Part shown: piece by piece, positions 40,597 to 49,442 of the stretch | Position numbering within the stretch: the stretch's first letter is position 1 | Layout: every line of letters begins with the position of its first letter | DNA from: Belnapia mucosa | Lineage (GTDB): Bacteria; Pseudomonadota; Alphaproteobacteria; Acetobacterales; Acetobacteraceae | Assembly: GCF_016775475.1 (NCBI RefSeq) | Contig: NZ_JAEUXJ010000002.1 | Coordinates: 410,013 to 474,012, forward strand | Direction of reading: 5' to 3' | DNA length: 64,000 nucleotides | The notes under the pieces: generated by a model | The model's input: the letters and a program-made list of their open reading frames with translations, nothing else | Told to the model about the DNA's origin: nothing | Databases searched by the model: none | Position numbers and translations under genes: made by a program

Positions 40597-42027
40597 ATGC
40601 TGATCCGCCGTCTCATTCCCGGGCCCCGCTCGGCGGCCTGGGTGGCGGCCGAAACCGTCGCATCCGCCTGCTTCGCGCTGGTCGGGCTGCTGTTCATCGC
40701 GCGGCTGATCGGGCCGCATGCGGCGGGCCTCGGCGCCATCGCCGCCAGCGCCTTCCTGACCATCGACCTGCCGATCGGCTCGCTCTTCGGCGACGCCCTG
40801 CTGCAACGGCGGGATCTGGAGGAGCGGCATCGCTCCTCGGCGATCTGGGCCACCATCGGCGTGGCGCTGCTCGGCACGCTTGGCCTCGCCCTGGGGGCGC
40901 CCTTCATCGCCCGCGCCACCGGTGCCCCGGATCTCATCGAGATGATCCAGGTGCTCGGCCTGCTGCTGCCCTTCTCGGCAGCTTCCGGCATGCTGGCGGC
41001 GCTTGCGCTGCGCAACCGGCGCTACCGGCTGCTGGCGCAGCGGGTGCTGATCTGCCAGCCGCTCTCGGTCGGTGCCGGTGTGCTGGCGGCGCTGCATGGC
41101 TGGGGCGCCTGGGCCATGGTAGTGCAGCAGGCGGCGGCGACCCTGTCCGTCTTCCTGCTGATGGTCGCCCGGGCCGGCTGGCGGCCGCATCTGATGCTGG
41201 ATCGAGCCGCCATCGCCGAGCTCTGGCCGGTGGCCGGGCCGCAGATCCTGGCGCTGCTGGTCTTCAACGGCCGCTACCGCATCTTCATCCTGGCGCTTGG
41301 CACCATGGTGGCGGAGGCGGTGGTGGCGGTCACCCATATCGCCTTCCGCCTGCTCGATGTGGCGATGGCGGTGGTGACGGGTGCGGCGGCGCGGCTGGCC
41401 ATGCCGCGCCTGGCCGCCTTGCAGCATGACCGCACCGCGCTCGCCGAAGCCTATGGCGACCTGACCCAGCTCCAGGCGCTGATCGGCCTGCCGATCGCCA
41501 CCGGCCTTGCCATCACCGCCCCGCAGCTCGTCACCCTGCTGATGGGCGGGCCCTGGGTGGCGGCGGCGGAGCCGGCCCGGCTGGTGGCCCTGGCCGCCAT
41601 TCCCTCCTTCCTGGTCGGCCCGGCGCCCGCCCTCTGGCTGGCGCTCGGCCGCACCCGCATCAACCTGTTGGTTCAATTGGTTGCCTTCGCGGTGCCGCTG
41701 ATCTCACTGCTGGTGATCCGGCCGGTGGATGCGGCCGGTGCCGCGCTGTGCTGGGTGGGCGGCAGCCTTGCCGTGCCGCCGGTTCAGCTCGTGCTCAGCC
41801 TGCAGGCCATCGGCAAGCCGATGCGCTGGGTGGCGGCGCGGCTGGCGGCGCCGGTGCTCGGCACCATCGGGATGACGGTGGCGGCGCTGCTCGCCGCACG
41901 CCATGCGGAGGGGCAATCGGCGCTGCTCGCGCTCTGCTGGATCGCGGGCTGCGGGGCAGCCGCCTATTTCGCTGCCCTCGCGCTGCTGCTCGGCGGAAGG
42001 TGGCCGAGGGCGCTCCGGGAAGCGTGA
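40597..42027 (+). CDS. Lipid-linked oligosaccharide flippase (Wzx/MOP superfamily)
   Basis: Multi-pass transporter of 476 residues with about 12-14 hydrophobic helices over its whole length and only short loops. The N-terminal AAETVASACFALVGLLFIARLIGP and the paired 6-helix layout match polysaccharide-biosynthesis flippases of the MOP exporter group. It starts 7 bp after the broken GT-C gene. It is the only flippase in the island, so it probably moves a lipid-linked sugar chain, or polyprenyl-P-arabinose itself, to the periplasm where the GT-C enzymes act. Confidence 0.88.
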   Translation: MLIRRLIPGPRSAAWVAAETVASACFALVGLLFIARLIGPHAAGLGAIAASAFLTIDLPIGSLFGDALLQRRDLEERHRSSAIWATIGVALLGTLGLALGAPFIARATGAPDLIEMIQVLGLLLPFSAASGMLAALALRNRRYRLLAQRVLICQPLSVGAGVLAALHGWGAWAMVVQQAAATLSVFLLMVARAGWRPHLMLDRAAIAELWPVAGPQILALLVFNGRYRIFILALGTMVAEAVVAVTHIAFRLLDVAMAVVTGAAARLAMPRLAALQHDRTALAEAYGDLTQLQALIGLPIATGLAITAPQLVTLLMGGPWVAAAEPARLVALAAIPSFLVGPAPALWLALGRTRINLLVQLVAFAVPLISLLVIRPVDAAGAALCWVGGSLAVPPVQLVLSLQAIGKPMRWVAARLAAPVLGTIGMTVAALLAARHAEGQSALLALCWIAGCGAAAYFAALALLLGGRWPRALREA

Positions 42028-42113
42028 GACGTTCCGCCTGTTGTGAACCGTACCACCCATCGTCTCTACCTGTAGCTCTGCTATTGCACTGCAAACTCCC
42101 GTCGGAACATCGC

Positions 42114-43664
42114 ATGGCGAAGTCATCTTCCTCGGCCGCAATCGGCAAGCTCGACCTGGCCGCCGGGCGCCTCGCGGCGCCTGGGGTGATCGTCGGCCTG
42201 GCCCTGGCCACCGTGACCCTGCTCGCGCTGATGCTGCGGCTCTATGATCTCGACACCGCCTCGCTCTGGAGCGACGAGGCCTTCTCCGGCCACTGGATCC
42301 ATCGGAGCCTCGCCTATCTCTGGACCGATGGGCTGGTGATCGAGACCACGCCGCCGCTCTATTACATGCTGCTGAAGATCTGGGCGGCGCTGGTCGGCGA
42401 TGGCGATTTCCAGCTGCGGCTCTTCTCCGCCCTGGCTTCCGCCGCGACCGTGCCGCTGATCTTCCTGATCGGCTTTGAAATGGCGGGCGCCATGGTCGGC
42501 CTCGCCGCGGCGCTGATCTTCGCCCTGGCACCCATGCAGATTGCCTATGCGCAGGAAGCGCGGGTCTATTCGCTGGTGCCGCTCTTTTATGGCTTGGCCC
42601 TGCTTGGCCTGTTCCGCTTCGTGCGCGCCGCCCTGGCCGAGACGCCGCGCCGCCGCAGCGACGACATGGCGCTGGCGCTTTATGCCGTGGGCGCGGTGCT
42701 GCTGATCTATGCCCATGCGACCTCGGTCTTCACCGTGGCGGCGCTCTGCCTCTGCGCCGGAGGGCTGCTGCTCGCGCGGCGCGGGCGCTGGGCCCTGCCG
42801 CGCTTCATCCTGGCCAATGCGGTGGTCGCGGTGCTGTCGGTGCCGCAGCTCTATGCCATCCTCCAGCAGGCCGGGCGCTTCGACATGACCTGGGTGCAGA
42901 AGCCCGATCTGATCGGGCTGCTGAACCTGGTGACGCATCTCCTCGTCGATCCGGTGACGCCGCTCACCCTGTTCCGGGTCTCCTGCATCATCGCCCTGGC
43001 GGCGGCGCTGATGCTGGCGATCACCTCGGCCTGGCTGCGGCCCGGGCGCCTGGTCGGCACGCTGCTGGTCGGGGTGCCGGCGATCTTCCTCGTCGCCGTG
43101 ATCGCGGTCAGCTACATCTCGCCCTTCCTGATCCCGCGCATCATCATCTGGATCGGCCTGCCGGTCGCGCTGCTGGCAGCGATGGCGCTGCTCGGTCCGG
43201 CGCCCCGGCTGGTCCGTGCCGGATTCGCCCTGGCGCTCGTCGTCTGCATCGGCGTCGGCCTGCAGGGCGTCTATCTCCGCACCCCCGGCTCCAAGGAGGA
43301 TTGGCGCGGCCTCATGGCCTCCCTCCTGCCGCAGCTCGGGCCGGAGGACATGCTGGTGATCGGGCCCGAGACCAGCATCCTGCCGATGCTGCGCTATGCC
43401 GGCGGTGCCTTCGACGACAATGGCCGCGAGATCTTCCGCTGGGAGCCGAGGCCGCGCCAGCCGGACCTCTACGTCCCGGCGCATATCCAACCGCCGATCG
43501 CGGTGGACAATGCGGCCCTCAGCGAGGCGGCGCGGCAGGGCCGGCGGATCTGGCTGCTGATGCGCTCCAGCGACTGGCAGCAGAATGTCGAGGCGGCGGC
43601 GAAGCTCGATCCGCCGCCGGTCGTGGACCGCTCGCATCCGATGCTGGTCCAGATGCGCTGGTAG
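42114..43664 (+). CDS. GT39/ArnT-type membrane glycosyltransferase
   Basis: GT-C fold glycosyltransferase of 516 residues from ATG 42114. After the first helix (about 25-45) the long periplasmic loop carries YDLDTASLWSDEAFSG with the conserved Asp-Glu pair (residues ~61-62) that serves as catalytic site in ArnT/PMT-type enzymes, followed by TTPPLYYMLLKIW, about ten more helices, and a soluble C-terminal domain (about 410-516). Such enzymes use polyprenyl-phosphate sugars, so this is a candidate user of the arabinosyl lipid made by the upstream cassette. The donor and acceptor are not proven. It ends 64 bp from a convergent GtrB-like gene. Confidence 0.88.
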   Translation: MAKSSSSAAIGKLDLAAGRLAAPGVIVGLALATVTLLALMLRLYDLDTASLWSDEAFSGHWIHRSLAYLWTDGLVIETTPPLYYMLLKIWAALVGDGDFQLRLFSALASAATVPLIFLIGFEMAGAMVGLAAALIFALAPMQIAYAQEARVYSLVPLFYGLALLGLFRFVRAALAETPRRRSDDMALALYAVGAVLLIYAHATSVFTVAALCLCAGGLLLARRGRWALPRFILANAVVAVLSVPQLYAILQQAGRFDMTWVQKPDLIGLLNLVTHLLVDPVTPLTLFRVSCIIALAAALMLAITSAWLRPGRLVGTLLVGVPAIFLVAVIAVSYISPFLIPRIIIWIGLPVALLAAMALLGPAPRLVRAGFALALVVCIGVGLQGVYLRTPGSKEDWRGLMASLLPQLGPEDMLVIGPETSILPMLRYAGGAFDDNGREIFRWEPRPRQPDLYVPAHIQPPIAVDNAALSEAARQGRRIWLLMRSSDWQQNVEAAAKLDPPPVVDRSHPMLVQMRW

Positions 43665-43691
43665 CGCGGCGCGGTTGAGCGGCCAGCTAGG

Positions 43692-43717
43692 GAGGATGCG
43701 CCCCATGGCGCATCCTC
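43692..43717. terminator. Perfect hairpin between convergent glycosyltransferase genes
   Basis: GAGGATGCGCC / GGCGCATCCTC, 11 bp with a CCAT loop, in the 64-bp gap between the two stop codons. No T-run follows on either strand, so it may work as a weak two-way terminator or protect 3' ends. Confidence 0.6.
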
Positions 43718-43728
43718 GAACTGCCTTG

Positions 43729-44829
43729 TCAGCCCTCGGAGTTGGGCGATGCCGCGGCGGGCTGGGCCATGCTGCTGGTCAGGTGGCGGCCGACGATATA
43801 GAGCGGCCGCCCCTTGGTCTCGTTGAAGACCCGGCCGAGATACTCGCCGATGACGCCGAGCGTCATGAGCTGCACGCCGCCGAGGAAGAGGATCACCGCC
43901 ATCAGGCTGGGATAGCCCGGCACCGGATCGCCATAGATCATCGCCTTCAGCACCACCTCGCCGCCATAGCCCATGGCGAAGACCGCCGTGGCCACGCCCA
44001 TCCAGGTGGCGAGCCGCAGGGGAAGGGTGGTGAAGCTGGTGATGCCCTCGACCGAGAGATTGAACAGCCGGCCGTAATTCCACTTGGTGGTGCCGGCCGC
44101 CCGCGGCGCGCGGTCATAAAGGACGGCGCGCGAGGGGAAGCCGACCCAGGCGAAGAGGCCCTTCATGAAGCGGTGCCGTTCGCGCAGTTGCAGCAGCGCA
44201 TCGACCGAGCGGCGGCTCATCAGCCGGAAATCGCCGACATCAGGCGGCAGCTGCACCGGCCCGCCGACCCGCGCCATCAGCCGGTAGAAGGCATGCGCGG
44301 TCGCCTTCTTCATCCAGGTCTCGCCGGCGCGGCTGCGGCGCTGCGCATAGACGATGTCGACGCCATCCTGCCAGCCGGCGACCAGCTCCGGGATCAGCTC
44401 CGGCGGGTCCTGCAGATCGGCATCGATGACGATGACGGCGCCCGAGCCCCTGGCATGGTCGAGGCCGGCGGTCATCGCCACCTCCTTGCCGAAATTCCGG
44501 CTGAGGCTCAGCAGGGCGATCTCGGGATGAGAGGCGCGGAGCGTCTCCAGCAGCCGCACCGTGCCGTCCTGCGATCCGTCATCGACATAGACCGCTTCCC
44601 AGGAGAGGCCGAGCGAGTCCATCACCGTGGCGAGCCGCGCGTGGAAGCAGGCAACTACCGCTTCCTCGTTGAATACGGGCACGACCACGGAAAGCACGGG
44701 CGCCGCCCGGCCCTGCACCACCTCGGCGCGCATCGCGCCCGAAAGATATCGTCCGTCGTCCACGGCGTCTGCTACCTGTCTCAACCTCCAGTCAAGATAA
44801 GTGTCACCGAAGCGCGGCCGAAATCGCAT
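43729..44829 (-). CDS. GtrB/DPM1-like polyprenyl-phosphate glycosyltransferase (GT2)
   Basis: Membrane-anchored GT2 enzyme that loads a sugar onto polyprenyl phosphate. It has 366 residues (or 334 from ATG 44733, which lies closer to the conserved start). The catalytic part is LSVVVPVFNEEAVVACFHA, WEAVYVDDGSQDGT, SLSRNFGKEVAMTAGLDHARG and VIVIDADLQDPPELI with the DADLQDPPE motif typical of bactoprenol glucosyltransferases. GTTKWNYGRLFNLSVEGITSF precedes two C-terminal helices (about 265-290 and 305-330). It would supply a second polyprenyl-P sugar donor to the GT-C proteins. It faces the island genes on the plus strand. Confidence 0.93.
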   Translation of the reverse strand: MRFRPRFGDTYLDWRLRQVADAVDDGRYLSGAMRAEVVQGRAAPVLSVVVPVFNEEAVVACFHARLATVMDSLGLSWEAVYVDDGSQDGTVRLLETLRASHPEIALLSLSRNFGKEVAMTAGLDHARGSGAVIVIDADLQDPPELIPELVAGWQDGVDIVYAQRRSRAGETWMKKATAHAFYRLMARVGGPVQLPPDVGDFRLMSRRSVDALLQLRERHRFMKGLFAWVGFPSRAVLYDRAPRAAGTTKWNYGRLFNLSVEGITSFTTLPLRLATWMGVATAVFAMGYGGEVVLKAMIYGDPVPGYPSLMAVILFLGGVQLMTLGVIGEYLGRVFNETKGRPLYIVGRHLTSSMAQPAAASPNSEG

Positions 44830-44957
44830 GGATGCGAGGCAGCCCTATTTCCCGTCTCTGTGCGCAACGGGTCACAGCCGATATGCCGGCTGCGGAAAAC
44901 ACCGCGTGATGCGCGGGGCCGCGCATTGCGGCGCGCCTTGCGGCGGCGCTACCTGGA

Positions 44958-46502
44958 ATGGCCGGTCAGTGGATGAAAGCCGGCCGGAAAGCGCGCCAAG
45001 GTATGGATGGGCAGGACATGACGCAAGAAACGGGAACGCTTCCCATGCCGGCGCGCCACCGCGCCGCAAGCTGGTGGGAGACACTCACCCGCGGCCGCGA
45101 CTCCGATCTGTGGTACGTGCTGCCTGGCCTCGGCCTCGCGCTGCTCTTCACCCTCCGCATGATGCGCAAGATGCCGGTGGTGCCGGTGCAGACCGGCGAT
45201 TCGGCGGCCTATCTCGCGATGGCGGAATTCCGCCCGCCGCTCTATGGCTGGCTGGTCAATAGCTGGGTCATGGCAACCGGCGGCATAGCGAATATCGCGG
45301 TGCCGCAGCTCATCCTGCTCGGCTGCGCCGTCGCCGTCTTCGCCATCGAGCTTGGCCGGCTGCTCCGCACGCCGCTGCTCTCGGCCCTGGCGGTGCCGGC
45401 GATCCTGCTGCACACCGCGATCTATGACAGCAGCGGCTGGCTGCTGACGGAATCGCCCTATGCCGCGCTGACCCTGCTCGGCCTCGCCATGCAGTTCCGC
45501 TATGCAAGGCGCGGCGACCTCGCGCCGCTGCTGCTGGCGGCGGCGATCTTCGGCCTCTCGACCCTGCTGCGCAGCACCGGCGCCGCCTTCCTGCCGCTGC
45601 CGCTGCTCGCCGTGCTGTTCGACCGGCGCTTCCGCCTGCCCGCCGCCTTCGGCCGCACTGCCATGGCGGCCCTGGTCGCCGGCGGCGTCGTTGCTTCGGG
45701 CATGGGCTGGACCTGGCTGAAGAACGGGCATTTCGAGCTTGGCTCCTGGGCCGGCATCTCGCTGCTCGGCAAGTCGCTGGTCCTGCTGGAGCCGGAGGAT
45801 GCCGCGACGCTGCCACCCGCCGTCAGCGCCTCGCTCCAAGCCGCCGCCGACGCCCGCCGGCTGATCGCCGAGCAGCCCGACATTGCCGCCCGCATGCGGG
45901 CGCAGATCCAGTCCTCGGGCGATGTCCGCTTCCCGGGCTTCTGGCGCGCCGCGAAGCGCGACTGGCCCGAATGGCAGCAGGCCAGCGACCGGGAGAAGGA
46001 TCTGCTCGCCCGCGCCATCGACAAGCAGCTCATCGCGGCGCATCCGCATGGCTATCTCGAGCTCTGGGCGCGCGACTGGCTCGCCCTCATCATCATGCCC
46101 TCCTATTGGCCGGCCTGGGCGACGACGGTGCCGGAGGATTGGAGCGTCTTCGCCTTCTGCCGCGAGCTCGATAGCTGCTGGGGGCTGGAACGCTACGACC
46201 TGCCCTTCCATGCGCGGCTGCTGCTGATCGGCGCCAGCGTGTTCGGCGCGATCCTGGCCGTGGCGCTGATCCCGCTGCTGGCCTGGCGGGTGCTGACCCG
46301 CCGCGCCGACCCGGCGACGGTGCTGGTCTGGGGCGTGGCGATGCTGCTGCATGGCAGCCTGATCATCACCTCGGCGGTGGAGGCGGGGCATGTGCGCTAC
46401 ACGGTCGCCCTGCATATCCTCGACATAACCATGCTGTCCTGGCTGCTGCTGCGCCTCCTGCCCGGGCTCGGCCGACCCGCCGCGGTGGAGGCTCGCGCAT
46501 GA
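44958..46502 (+). CDS. Multi-pass GT-C-like membrane protein
   Basis: A 514-residue membrane protein with roughly 11 helices. After the first helix (about 53-68) an outward loop reads VPVQTGDSAAYLAMAEFRPPLYGWLVNSW, where an Asp in the GDSAAYL segment could be the catalytic acid of a GT-C fold. A large hydrophilic insert (about 275-385) containing AAKRDWPEWQQ interrupts the helices. Several in-frame Met codons (44958, 44973, 45003, 45018) make the start uncertain; 45018 still leaves the first helix intact. Stop overlaps the next gene by 4 bp. No exact family was recognised; glycosyltransferase function is inferred from fold and context. Confidence 0.75.
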   Translation: MAGQWMKAGRKARQGMDGQDMTQETGTLPMPARHRAASWWETLTRGRDSDLWYVLPGLGLALLFTLRMMRKMPVVPVQTGDSAAYLAMAEFRPPLYGWLVNSWVMATGGIANIAVPQLILLGCAVAVFAIELGRLLRTPLLSALAVPAILLHTAIYDSSGWLLTESPYAALTLLGLAMQFRYARRGDLAPLLLAAAIFGLSTLLRSTGAAFLPLPLLAVLFDRRFRLPAAFGRTAMAALVAGGVVASGMGWTWLKNGHFELGSWAGISLLGKSLVLLEPEDAATLPPAVSASLQAAADARRLIAEQPDIAARMRAQIQSSGDVRFPGFWRAAKRDWPEWQQASDREKDLLARAIDKQLIAAHPHGYLELWARDWLALIIMPSYWPAWATTVPEDWSVFAFCRELDSCWGLERYDLPFHARLLLIGASVFGAILAVALIPLLAWRVLTRRADPATVLVWGVAMLLHGSLIITSAVEAGHVRYTVALHILDITMLSWLLLRLLPGLGRPAAVEARA

Positions 46503-48166
46503 GGACGCTTCGCCTCGGCCTGCTGCTCACCCTGCTGGTGCTGGCGACCGTCGCGCTGACGCCGCTGCTCGGCGTGCCGGTCTATGGCCGGAATTTCGGC
46601 CATGATTCGAATTTCGCGCTCACCGCCCTGGCCTTCATGGAACAGGGCATCCGCGAGGGCCGCTGGTGGCCGCGCTGGGTGATGGACACCAATTTCGGCC
46701 TGGGCGGCATCACCTTCTACACCTATCCGCCGCTCGGCTATTGGGTCGCGGCGCTGTTCCGCATCGGCAGCGGCCTCCCGACCGCCGAGGTGATGGCGCT
46801 CAGCATGGCCTTCTGGCGCCTGGTCTTCCTCGGCGGCTGCTTCCTCTGGCTGCGGCGCCATGTGCCGCCGCAGGCGGCGCTGGCCGGCGCCGCGCTGGCC
46901 GCGCTGCTGCCCTATCCGGCGCTGATCAATCCCTGGATCCGCTTCTCCTATGCCGAGGTGGCCGGGGCGGCGATGCTGCCCTTCCTCCTGCTGGCGATCG
47001 AGCGGGCAGCCGAAAGCCGCGACGGCCGCGGCATCCCCGGCCTCGCCGTGGTCTTCGCCGCGTTGGCGCTGACGCATCTGCCGAGCTGCGCCCTGGTCGC
47101 GCATCTCGCCCCTGTCTATGGCTGGGCGTATGGCGGCAAGCGCGGTGCGATCCGCACCATCCTCGGCGGCCTGGGCGGTGCCGGGCTCGCCGCCTGCTTC
47201 ATCCTGCCCGCCGCGGCGCTGCTGAAGGACGCGAATTTCGAGGGCGACGCCATCTGGCGCACCAGCCTGATGTTCTACAGCGGCCTCGACGGCACCGCGG
47301 TCTATGTGCAGTTCCTGCTGATCGTCTGGACCGCCGGCTGGGCCACGGTGCTGGCGGCGCTGACCTTCCGCTGGCTCGGCCGGGCCATGCCGGCCTCGCC
47401 GCTGCGCCATGCGGCGATGGTGCTGCTGTTTGCCGCCTTCGCGCTCATGACGGTGGTGACGCTGCCGCTCTGGATCCTGCTGCCGCAGCTCCGCTCCATC
47501 GAATTCCCCTGGCGGGCGACCGGGCTGCTGACCATGCCTGTGGCGGCGCTGGCGGCCCTTGCCCTGGCCGGCGGGGCGCGGATGGCGCGGCCAGTGGTGC
47601 TGGCCTTCGGCCTCGGCTGCGCCGTCCTGCCGCCGCTCTTCCTCTGGGTGATGGTGAGCTTCGGCAATCCCGGCTGGCCACGCTTCCTGCCGGCCGAGCA
47701 GCGGCAGGAACGCGCCATGGTCTCGCCGCGCGGCATCTCGCCCGAGCATCTGCCGGCCTGGGCGGCGCGGGCCGGCTGGCGCGGCGTCTGGGAGGGAACG
47801 GAGACCGAGACGGCGCCCGATCCCTGGCCGCGGCCCGCGCTGCCGGCGGGCGCCCGCCGCATCCCCGGCGGCTTCCTGGTGCCGGAGGCGACCACCAGCT
47901 TCGCCCTGCCGCAATTCTACTTCCCCGCCTGGCAGGCGATGGATGGCGCCGGGCAGCGGCTGGAGGTGCGGCCGACCGAGGGCGGCTTCGTCGAGGTGGT
48001 GGTGACCCACCCCGTGCGGGACCTGCGGGTTGCGGTCGGGCTGACGCGCTGGGAATGGGTGGGCTGGGCGGTCACCGGCCTCACCGCGGCAGGGCTGCTC
48101 GGCCTCGCCCTCTGGCGGCGGCCGGTGCGGGGCGTGGTCCCGGCGGTGGCGCCCGGTGCCCGCTGA
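46499..48166 (+). CDS. PTPS-related/GT-C-type membrane protein
   Basis: A 555-residue membrane protein with about 11-12 helices. The loop after helix 1 reads YGRNFGHDSNFALTALAFMEQGIREGRWWPRW, and FGLGGITFYTYPPLGYW follows. Both match the bacterial 6-pyruvoyl-tetrahydropterin-synthase-related membrane family (a misleading name), which has a GT-C-like architecture. A soluble segment (about 400-500) precedes a final helix near residue 520. It begins with ATGA overlap on the previous GT-C gene, so the two form a pair. Function is unknown; transfer of a lipid-linked sugar is likely by fold and neighbours. Confidence 0.8.
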   Translation: MRTLRLGLLLTLLVLATVALTPLLGVPVYGRNFGHDSNFALTALAFMEQGIREGRWWPRWVMDTNFGLGGITFYTYPPLGYWVAALFRIGSGLPTAEVMALSMAFWRLVFLGGCFLWLRRHVPPQAALAGAALAALLPYPALINPWIRFSYAEVAGAAMLPFLLLAIERAAESRDGRGIPGLAVVFAALALTHLPSCALVAHLAPVYGWAYGGKRGAIRTILGGLGGAGLAACFILPAAALLKDANFEGDAIWRTSLMFYSGLDGTAVYVQFLLIVWTAGWATVLAALTFRWLGRAMPASPLRHAAMVLLFAAFALMTVVTLPLWILLPQLRSIEFPWRATGLLTMPVAALAALALAGGARMARPVVLAFGLGCAVLPPLFLWVMVSFGNPGWPRFLPAEQRQERAMVSPRGISPEHLPAWAARAGWRGVWEGTETETAPDPWPRPALPAGARRIPGGFLVPEATTSFALPQFYFPAWQAMDGAGQRLEVRPTEGGFVEVVVTHPVRDLRVAVGLTRWEWVGWAVTGLTAAGLLGLALWRRPVRGVVPAVAPGAR

Positions 48167-48448
48167 CTAGATGAACTGGCCGCGAAGGAAGCCGAGCGCC
48201 GGGAGCGGGGTCCATTTCCGCGGCAGCTCGGCCCGGTTGATCGGTGCCACGCTGTAATGTGGCACCGGCTGGCGGGAGCGGCGGAGGAAATCCTCATAGG
48301 CCCGCACCTGCTGGGCCCGCCAGTCCCGGTCGGCCAGCGCCGCGGCACGGCTGCGATAGACATCGGCAACGCGGTTGATGCGCCCGACCGTGGCATAGAC
48401 GGCCCAGAGCTGATCGTCGTCACGACCGAGGCTGATCAGATCCCTCAC
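48167..48448 (-). CDS. Small hypothetical protein
   Basis: Open frame of 93 residues from GTG 48448 with an AAGGTGG ribosome site just upstream. Its stop directly abuts the stop of the convergent GT-C gene. The protein is mostly helical-looking and charged (RVADVYRSRAAALADRDWRAQQVRAYEDFL) with a Pro-rich C-terminus (PRKWTPLPALGFLRGQF). No signal, membrane segment or known motif. The protein-like composition and ribosome site favour a real gene, but I do not recognise a family. Confidence 0.55.
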   Translation of the reverse strand: MRDLISLGRDDDQLWAVYATVGRINRVADVYRSRAAALADRDWRAQQVRAYEDFLRRSRQPVPHYSVAPINRAELPRKWTPLPALGFLRGQFI

Positions 48449-48480
48449 ACCACCTTAGGTCGCAATCGGCAGGGCCGGCG

Positions 48481-49386
48481 TCAAGCCTTCCCCGCCTCCT
48501 GCTCCCGTTCCAGGTCCCGCCGCGCATCCGCCAGCCGGGCCCGCTCCTCAGCCGGCAGGCTGGGGTAGTGCAGGTCGAGCCCCTCCAGGGCCTGGGCGAT
48601 CGCCTCGGCGACCATCAGCCGGGTAAACCATTTGGTATCGGCCGGCACCACGTACCAGGGCGCGGCCGGGGTGGCGGTGGCGCGGATCGCCCGTTCATAG
48701 GCGTGCTGGTACTCGTCCCAATGGTGCCGCTCGGCGATGTCGCCGGCGTTGAATTTCCAGTTCTTCTCCGGCTCCTCGATCCGCTTCAGGAAGCGCTGGC
48801 GCTGTTCCTCCCGGCTGACATGAAGGAAGAATTTCAGCACCACCACGCCCTGGCGGCCGAGATAGGCCTCGAAGGCGGCGATATCCTCCAGCCGCTCCTC
48901 CCAGATCCGCTTGCCGACCAGCCGGTCCGGCAGGCGCTGCCGCGCCAGCACCTCCGGATGGATCCGGGCGACCAGCACCTCCTCGTACCAGGACCGGTTA
49001 TGGATGCCGATCTGGCCGCGGGCGGGGAGGGCGGCGACATGGCGCCAGAGGAAGTCATGGTCCAGCTCCACCGGCCCCGGCGCCTTGAAGGCCGTGGCAT
49101 GGCAGCCCTGCGGGTTCACCCCGCTGAAGACATGCTTGATGGCGCCGTCTTTCCCGGCCGCATCCATCGCCTGGAAGATGCAGAGCACCGCCCAGCGATC
49201 CTGGGCCGAAAGCTGGTCCTGCAGGGCGGCGAGGCGGTCCACACCTTCCTGCAGCAGCGCCGCGGCGGCCTCCTTGTCGAGCTCGAGGCCGGCGGTATCG
49301 GCCGGGTCCCAATCCGCCAGATGGAAGCCCTTGCCCGCCTCGACCCGGTATTTCGCCACCAGCTTGCGGCGCCGCTTCACATCCAT
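48481..49386 (-). CDS. Polyphosphate:nucleotide phosphotransferase, PPK2 family
   Basis: Kinase of 301 residues that moves phosphate between polyphosphate and nucleoside phosphates. From ATG 49386. The P-loop is FQAMDAAGKDGAIKHVFSG (about 85-103), the Walker B-like region is GIHNRSWYEEVLVARIHPE, and the lid module reads KNWKFNAGDIAERHHWDEYQ, with DTKWFTRLMVA near the end. These fit the single-domain polyphosphate:nucleotide phosphotransferase group. Whether it prefers AMP or ADP cannot be decided here. It has no obvious operon partner. Confidence 0.94.
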   Translation of the reverse strand: MDVKRRRKLVAKYRVEAGKGFHLADWDPADTAGLELDKEAAAALLQEGVDRLAALQDQLSAQDRWAVLCIFQAMDAAGKDGAIKHVFSGVNPQGCHATAFKAPGPVELDHDFLWRHVAALPARGQIGIHNRSWYEEVLVARIHPEVLARQRLPDRLVGKRIWEERLEDIAAFEAYLGRQGVVVLKFFLHVSREEQRQRFLKRIEEPEKNWKFNAGDIAERHHWDEYQHAYERAIRATATPAAPWYVVPADTKWFTRLMVAEAIAQALEGLDLHYPSLPAEERARLADARRDLEREQEAGKA

Positions 49387-49442
49387 GGACCGTCTCTCAT
49401 GCTGTGGGGCGACGGTCACCGCCCGTCCCGCCGGGGTCAAGC

